A stretch of DNA of 64,000 nt from Streptomyces fagopyri (GTDB lineage Bacteria; Actinomycetota; Actinomycetes; Streptomycetales; Streptomycetaceae): contig NZ_CP045643.1 of NCBI RefSeq assembly GCF_009498275.1, positions 7,750,001 through 7,814,000 on the forward strand. The letters run 5' to 3'. This document shows, one piece after another, positions 60,779 to 64,000 of the stretch. The notes under the pieces were generated by a model. That model was not told the origin of the DNA. It searched no databases and worked only from the letters and a program-made list of their open reading frames with translations. Position 1 is the first letter of the stretch. Each line of letters begins with the position of its first letter. The translations under genes and the position numbers were made by a program.

Positions 60779-61596
60779 GAGCGGATCTCCTGGGTGCAGC
60801 ACTTGATGCCGCCGCCGGCCTTGTGGAACTCGGACAGGTCGACGGGGACGGGGACGTAGCCGTGCCGGGCGAGCTGGTCGGCGAGGGCCTCGGCGCGCGG
60901 CGAGATGAAGACGTGACGGCCGTCCGAGACGGAGTTCAGACCGAACGTCATCGCGTCCTCGCGGCTCGCGACCACCGCGTCCGGGAAGAGCCGCTCCAGC
61001 ACCTCGCGGCTGCCGGCCGAGAACGCCTCCGGGTAGTAGGCGATGTTCGCCCCCGGCCCCTCCTCCAGGACGAAGAGAGCCGTGTCCAGATGGTAGAAGC
61101 GCGGGTCCACCAACTGGAGACTGATCACCGGGACGCCGAAGAACTCCTGGACCTCCCGGTGCGCGTCCCTGGTCGTACGGAAGCCGGTGCCCGCCAGGAG
61201 GTAGCGGCCCACCGGGACGAGGTCGCCCTCGCCCTCGCACACGGATTCGGGGCGGTAGACGTCGAAGCCTGCGGCCTTGAACCAGGTCTCGTAGGCGCTG
61301 GACTCCGGGCGGCGCTGGGGCGCGTGGAAGAACGAACCGAAGACACGGCCCGCGAGGACGAGCGCGGAGTTCGCCGCGAACACCATGTCCGGGAGATCCG
61401 CCACGGGCTCCACGGTGTCCACGGTGTGCCCATGGGCACGATAGGCGCTGATCAGCGCCTTCCACTGGCCATGGGCCAGATCGACATCCACCTGGGCGTC
61501 GGGGTGCATCCAGGGGTTGATCGCGTACTGCACGGCGAAGTGTCTGGGTTCGCAGACGAGGAAGCGCCGGGGGCGCGGCACACGGCTGTCAGGCAC
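60775..61596 (-). CDS. ddaH: Dimethylargininase (DDAH) / arginine-modifying hydrolase family
   Basis: A 273-residue member of the amidinotransferase/DDAH family. The N-terminus RRFLVCEPRHFAVQYAINPWM, the FYHLDTALFVL histidine strand and the C-terminal KAGGGIKCCTQEI with the nucleophile cysteine (C266 or C267) fit dimethylarginine dimethylaminohydrolase, which yields citrulline from methylated arginine. GTG at 61596 has GGAGGAACC upstream. Encoded with rocD and beside an Lrp-type regulator. Some close relatives act on arginine itself or other guanidines, so the exact substrate is open. Confidence 0.9.
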   Translation of the reverse strand: MPDSRVPRPRRFLVCEPRHFAVQYAINPWMHPDAQVDVDLAHGQWKALISAYRAHGHTVDTVEPVADLPDMVFAANSALVLAGRVFGSFFHAPQRRPESSAYETWFKAAGFDVYRPESVCEGEGDLVPVGRYLLAGTGFRTTRDAHREVQEFFGVPVISLQLVDPRFYHLDTALFVLEEGPGANIAYYPEAFSAGSREVLERLFPDAVVASREDAMTFGLNSVSDGRHVFISPRAEALADQLARHGYVPVPVDLSEFHKAGGGIKCCTQEIRS

Positions 61597-61718
61597 AGAG
61601 AGGTTCCTCCGCTTCCTGCGATGTTGACGGGGGTGTCTCCAAGGTAGGAAACGGGGGATACGGGCGACAAGCGAGGAGAGCTGCGTGTACGCGCAGCATC
61701 GCTGCGCAAATACGGTGG

Positions 61719-62231
61719 TCAGCGCACGTTCGATGCGTCCTGGGCTTCCGCCGGGGCGGCATGGGTCGCGCCCGCCTCGGGAGCCTCCGGCAGCAGATGG
61801 GACAGCACCATGTAGCTGATCGTCTTCCGGATGAAGGGCTCGGTGCGGATCCGCTCCAGGACCTCCTCGAAGTGGTCCACATCGGTGGCGCGTACATGCA
61901 GCAGCGCGTCCGCGCCCCCGGTCACGGTCATGGCGGCGGTGATCTCCGGATGGTTGCGGACCACCTCCGCGAGCCGTCGGGGCGGCGCCGCGCCCTCGCA
62001 GTACACCTCGACGTACGCCTCCGTACGCCAGCCGAGCGCCGTCGGCTTCACCGTCGCCGTGAACCCGGTGATCACGCCCGTCTCGCGGAGCCGGTCCACC
62101 CGCCGCTTGACGGCGGTCGCCGACAGGCCGATCGCCGCGCCGATCTCGGCGAAGCTCGTCCGGGCATTGGCCATCAGGGCCGTGATGATCTTGCGGTCGA
62201 GTTCGTCGAACATCCCGGGCTTGCTGTTCAT
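61719..62231 (-). CDS. Lrp/AsnC-family regulator of the ddaH-rocD operon
   Basis: A 170-residue Lrp/AsnC regulator: winged helix (residues 8-58, LDRKIITALMANARTSFAEIGAAIGLSATAVKRRVDRLRETG) and RAM domain (about 65-150, with ADALLHVRATDVDHFEEVLERIRTEPFI). ATG at 62231 starts the family N-terminus; an upstream ATG adds 13 residues. It lies 122 bp upstream of ddaH on the same strand and is likely its regulator, possibly sensing arginine or ornithine. Confidence 0.9.
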   Translation of the reverse strand: MNSKPGMFDELDRKIITALMANARTSFAEIGAAIGLSATAVKRRVDRLRETGVITGFTATVKPTALGWRTEAYVEVYCEGAAPPRRLAEVVRNHPEITAAMTVTGGADALLHVRATDVDHFEEVLERIRTEPFIRKTISYMVLSHLLPEAPEAGATHAAPAEAQDASNVR

Positions 62232-62308
62232 GGCGGCACTGTATCCAGCGAGAACGTCCATGCCCCGCACATGTCCAGGCGTACGAATCGCTCCTACACT
62301 CCACTTCC

Positions 62309-63064
62309 ATGCTGCGCGTGCTCGCCGTCGACGACGAACAACCGTCCCTGGAGGAGCTTCTCTATCTCCTCAACGCCGATCCCCGGGTCGCCGGCGCCGA
62401 GGGCGCGAGCGACGCGACCGAGGCACTGCGCCGGATCAACCGGGCCCTCGCCTCCGGACCCGACGGGCCCGAGGCGATCGACGTCGTCTTCCTCGACATC
62501 CACATGCCCGGACTCGACGGACTCGACCTGGCACGGCTGCTCACCGGATTCGCCCATCCGCCGCTGGTCGTCTTCGTCACGGCGCACGAGGGATTCGCCG
62601 TCCAGGCCTTCGACCTCAAGGCCGTCGACTACATACTGAAGCCGGTACGCAGGGAGCGCCTCGCCGAGGCCGTCCGCCGGGCGGACCAACTCCGGCGCAC
62701 CGCACCGCTGATCCCCGTGCACGAACCCGACCCGGACCACATCTCCGTCGAACTCGGCGGCGTGACCCGCTTCGTGGCCGTGGAGGACATCACCCACGTC
62801 GAGGCACACGGGGACTACGCGCGCCTGCACACCGCGCAGGGCAGCCACCTGGTCCGCATACCGCTGTCCACCCTGGAGGAACGCTGGCGCTCCCGCGGCT
62901 TCGTCCGCATCCACCGGCGTCACCTCGTCGCCCTGCGCCACATAGGCGAACTCCGCCTGGACGCGGGTACGGTGAGCGTTCTCGTGGACTCCGTCGAACT
63001 CCAGGTCAGCCGTCGGCACACGCGCGAACTGCGTGACCTGCTGATGCGCCGGACCAGCAGCTGA
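62309..63064 (+). CDS. LytTR-family response regulator
   Basis: A 251-residue response regulator with a CheY-like receiver (1-125; VDDEQ, phospho-acceptor in VVFLDIHMPGLDG, lysine in YILKPVRR) and a LytTR DNA-binding domain (about 145-245, with HVEAHGDYARLHT, FVRIHRRHLVALRHI). No Shine-Dalgarno; TACACT eight bases before the ATG suggests a leaderless message. It is followed by a small membrane protein and a sodium/solute symporter, a set that in other bacteria is induced by its own LytTR regulator in response to small organic acids. The kinase is not in the window. Confidence 0.92.
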   Translation: MLRVLAVDDEQPSLEELLYLLNADPRVAGAEGASDATEALRRINRALASGPDGPEAIDVVFLDIHMPGLDGLDLARLLTGFAHPPLVVFVTAHEGFAVQAFDLKAVDYILKPVRRERLAEAVRRADQLRRTAPLIPVHEPDPDHISVELGGVTRFVAVEDITHVEAHGDYARLHTAQGSHLVRIPLSTLEERWRSRGFVRIHRRHLVALRHIGELRLDAGTVSVLVDSVELQVSRRHTRELRDLLMRRTSS

Positions 63065-63075
63065 GGGGGAACGGC

Positions 63076-63435
63076 GTGCCGCAGGACCCGACCGAACGCC
63101 GCGTGGTCGTCACCGGGGCGCCCCGGCGCACCCGCAGGACGTCCGGCTACTACCGGCCGAGGACCGAGATAGACGAACAGACCACGCTGGGCCACACCTA
63201 CGTCCGCTCACTGATGCGCAGTCAACTACGCGCCGCCCTGGTGGTGTTCGCCGTCCTGGTTCTCCTGGTCGGACCGCTGCCCCTGGTCTTCGCCGCGATA
63301 CCGGACGGCGAGCGCCTGGAATGGGCCGTGCTCGGCTTCTGCGTCTACCCGCCCCTGGTCCTGCTGGCCCGCTGGTACGTGCGCCGCGCGGAGCGCAACG
63401 AGAGGGACTTCGTGCGACTGGTCGAGGACCGTTGA
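63076..63435 (+). CDS. Small two-helix membrane protein preceding a symporter
   Basis: A 119-residue protein with a soluble basic N-terminus (40 residues) and two transmembrane helices (about 52-74 and 83-99), ending in a charged tail ERNERDFVRLVEDR. This resembles the DUF485-like small partners encoded ahead of sodium/solute symporters. GTG at 63076, 12 bp after the regulator stop, has GAGGGGGAA upstream. Confidence 0.85.
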   Translation: MPQDPTERRVVVTGAPRRTRRTSGYYRPRTEIDEQTTLGHTYVRSLMRSQLRAALVVFAVLVLLVGPLPLVFAAIPDGERLEWAVLGFCVYPPLVLLARWYVRRAERNERDFVRLVEDR

Positions 63436-63478
63436 GGAGCCGTCCGACCGGCGCTCGTGGCGCGGGGAGCACCGCCCG

Positions 63479-64000
63479 GTGAACCAGAACTACGCCGTGC
63501 CCGCCGTCGCCCTCGTCGTCGTCGCGACCGTCCTGGTCGGGGCGTTCGGCCTGCGCATGTCCCGGACCACCTCCGACTTCTATGTGGCCTCACGCACCGT
63601 GGGACCCCGGCTGAACGCGGCCGCGATCAGCGGGGAGTACCTCTCCGCCGCCTCCTTCCTCGGCATCGCGGGCCTGGTGCTGGTCCAGGGCCCGGACATG
63701 CTCTGGTACCCCGTCGGATACACGGCGGGCTACCTCGTGCTGCTCCTGTTCGTCGCCGCCCCGCTGCGCCGCTCCGGCGCCTACACGCTGCCCGACTTCG
63801 CCGAGGCGCGGCTCGGCTCGCAGGCGGTCCGGCGACTCGCCGGTGCCTTCGTCGTCGGCGTGGGCTGGCTCTATCTGCTGCCCCAGCTCCAGGGCGCGGG
63901 GCTCACCCTGGCGGTACTCACCGACGCGCCCGACTGGTTCGGCGGCGTACTCGTCGCGGTCGTCGTGGTCGCCACGGTCGCCGCGGGCGGCATGCGCAGC
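63479..64000 (+). CDS. Sodium/solute symporter (SSS family), partial at window end
   Basis: The first 174 residues of a sodium/solute symporter. GTG at 63479 starts NQNYAVPAVALVVVATVLVGAFGLRMS, followed by the SSS signature region RTTSDFYVASRTVGPRLNA, GEYLSAASFLGIAGL and WYPVGYTAGYLVLLL, close to acetate/propionate permeases (ActP-like). The frame is open to the last base of the window. Co-oriented with the LytTR regulator and the small membrane protein; probably takes up a small carboxylate. Confidence 0.88.
   Translation, partial: MNQNYAVPAVALVVVATVLVGAFGLRMSRTTSDFYVASRTVGPRLNAAAISGEYLSAASFLGIAGLVLVQGPDMLWYPVGYTAGYLVLLLFVAAPLRRSGAYTLPDFAEARLGSQAVRRLAGAFVVGVGWLYLLPQLQGAGLTLAVLTDAPDWFGGVLVAVVVVATVAAGGMRS

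Overview
The window is a high-GC actinobacterial chromosome segment, almost certainly Streptomyces. Evidence: strong G/C preference at third codon positions, frequent GTG and TTG starts, several likely leaderless genes, a Streptomyces-type c-di-AMP (ydaO) riboswitch ahead of an NlpC/P60 wall hydrolase, an XRE/DUF397/anti-sigma-like ATPase trio, and the tap - urease - biotin gene order that I recall from the core region around SCO1230-SCO1246 of S. coelicolor (from memory, not checked). I saw no insertion sequence, prophage, CRISPR array, rRNA or convincing tRNA.

Layout. 1-8.2 kb: a small unknown protein coupled to a SixA-type phosphatase, an APC permease, a YigZ/IMPACT protein and the SbcD-SbcC nuclease pair. 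8.3-15.3 kb: two Lrp/AsnC regulators, each divergent from a target-like gene (a rhodanese and a trans-sulfuration PLP enzyme), a DUF885 zinc protein and a membrane-anchored ACT-GNAT protein. 15.3-25 kb: a Tat-exported PhoD phosphatase with a PHO-box-like element, a divergent MocR/EamA pair, an alpha/beta hydrolase divergent from an ECF41 sigma factor, a HutC-type GntR regulator with a dre-like operator over its promoter, and a ROK regulator. 25-39 kb: a NarL/kinase pair divergent from a two-gene ABC exporter, a Mug-type glycosylase, purB, an SGNH hydrolase, two CNNM/CorC-type membrane proteins, a GNAT and an ABC/FtsX exporter.

39-49 kb: an RHH/Fic-like toxin-antitoxin pair, a methyltransferase, bioD-bioA-bioB divergent from bioF, the XRE/DUF397/ATPase trio, and LysR divergent from a LysE exporter. 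49-64 kb: the riboswitch-controlled NlpC/P60 gene, a ClpP paralogue lacking its catalytic histidine with a small unknown partner, an orphan Phd antitoxin, the urease operon ureABC-F-G-D (no ureE), the secreted peptidase Tap, a PlsC acyltransferase, an arginine-breakdown module (ddaH-rocD with an Lrp regulator), and a LytTR regulator followed by a sodium/solute symporter that runs off the end.

What stands out: (1) a ClpP-like subunit with His replaced by Arg in the triad, coupled to a 101-residue unknown protein and preceded by eight copies of a 9-bp repeat; (2) a Fic-like toxin that has lost the Fic motif, whose leaderless promoter has GCTAGC palindromes in its spacer and over its -10; (3) a BioB with a C-terminal tail of four CG(A/S)H motifs exactly eight residues apart; (4) a dre-like site on the GntR gene; (5) many decayed tandem repeats (6, 8, 9, 17, 28 and 31 bp) concentrated at gene ends, in places containing the stop codons. 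Starts were chosen from ribosome-binding sites, overlaps and family N-termini; none was checked experimentally or by search.
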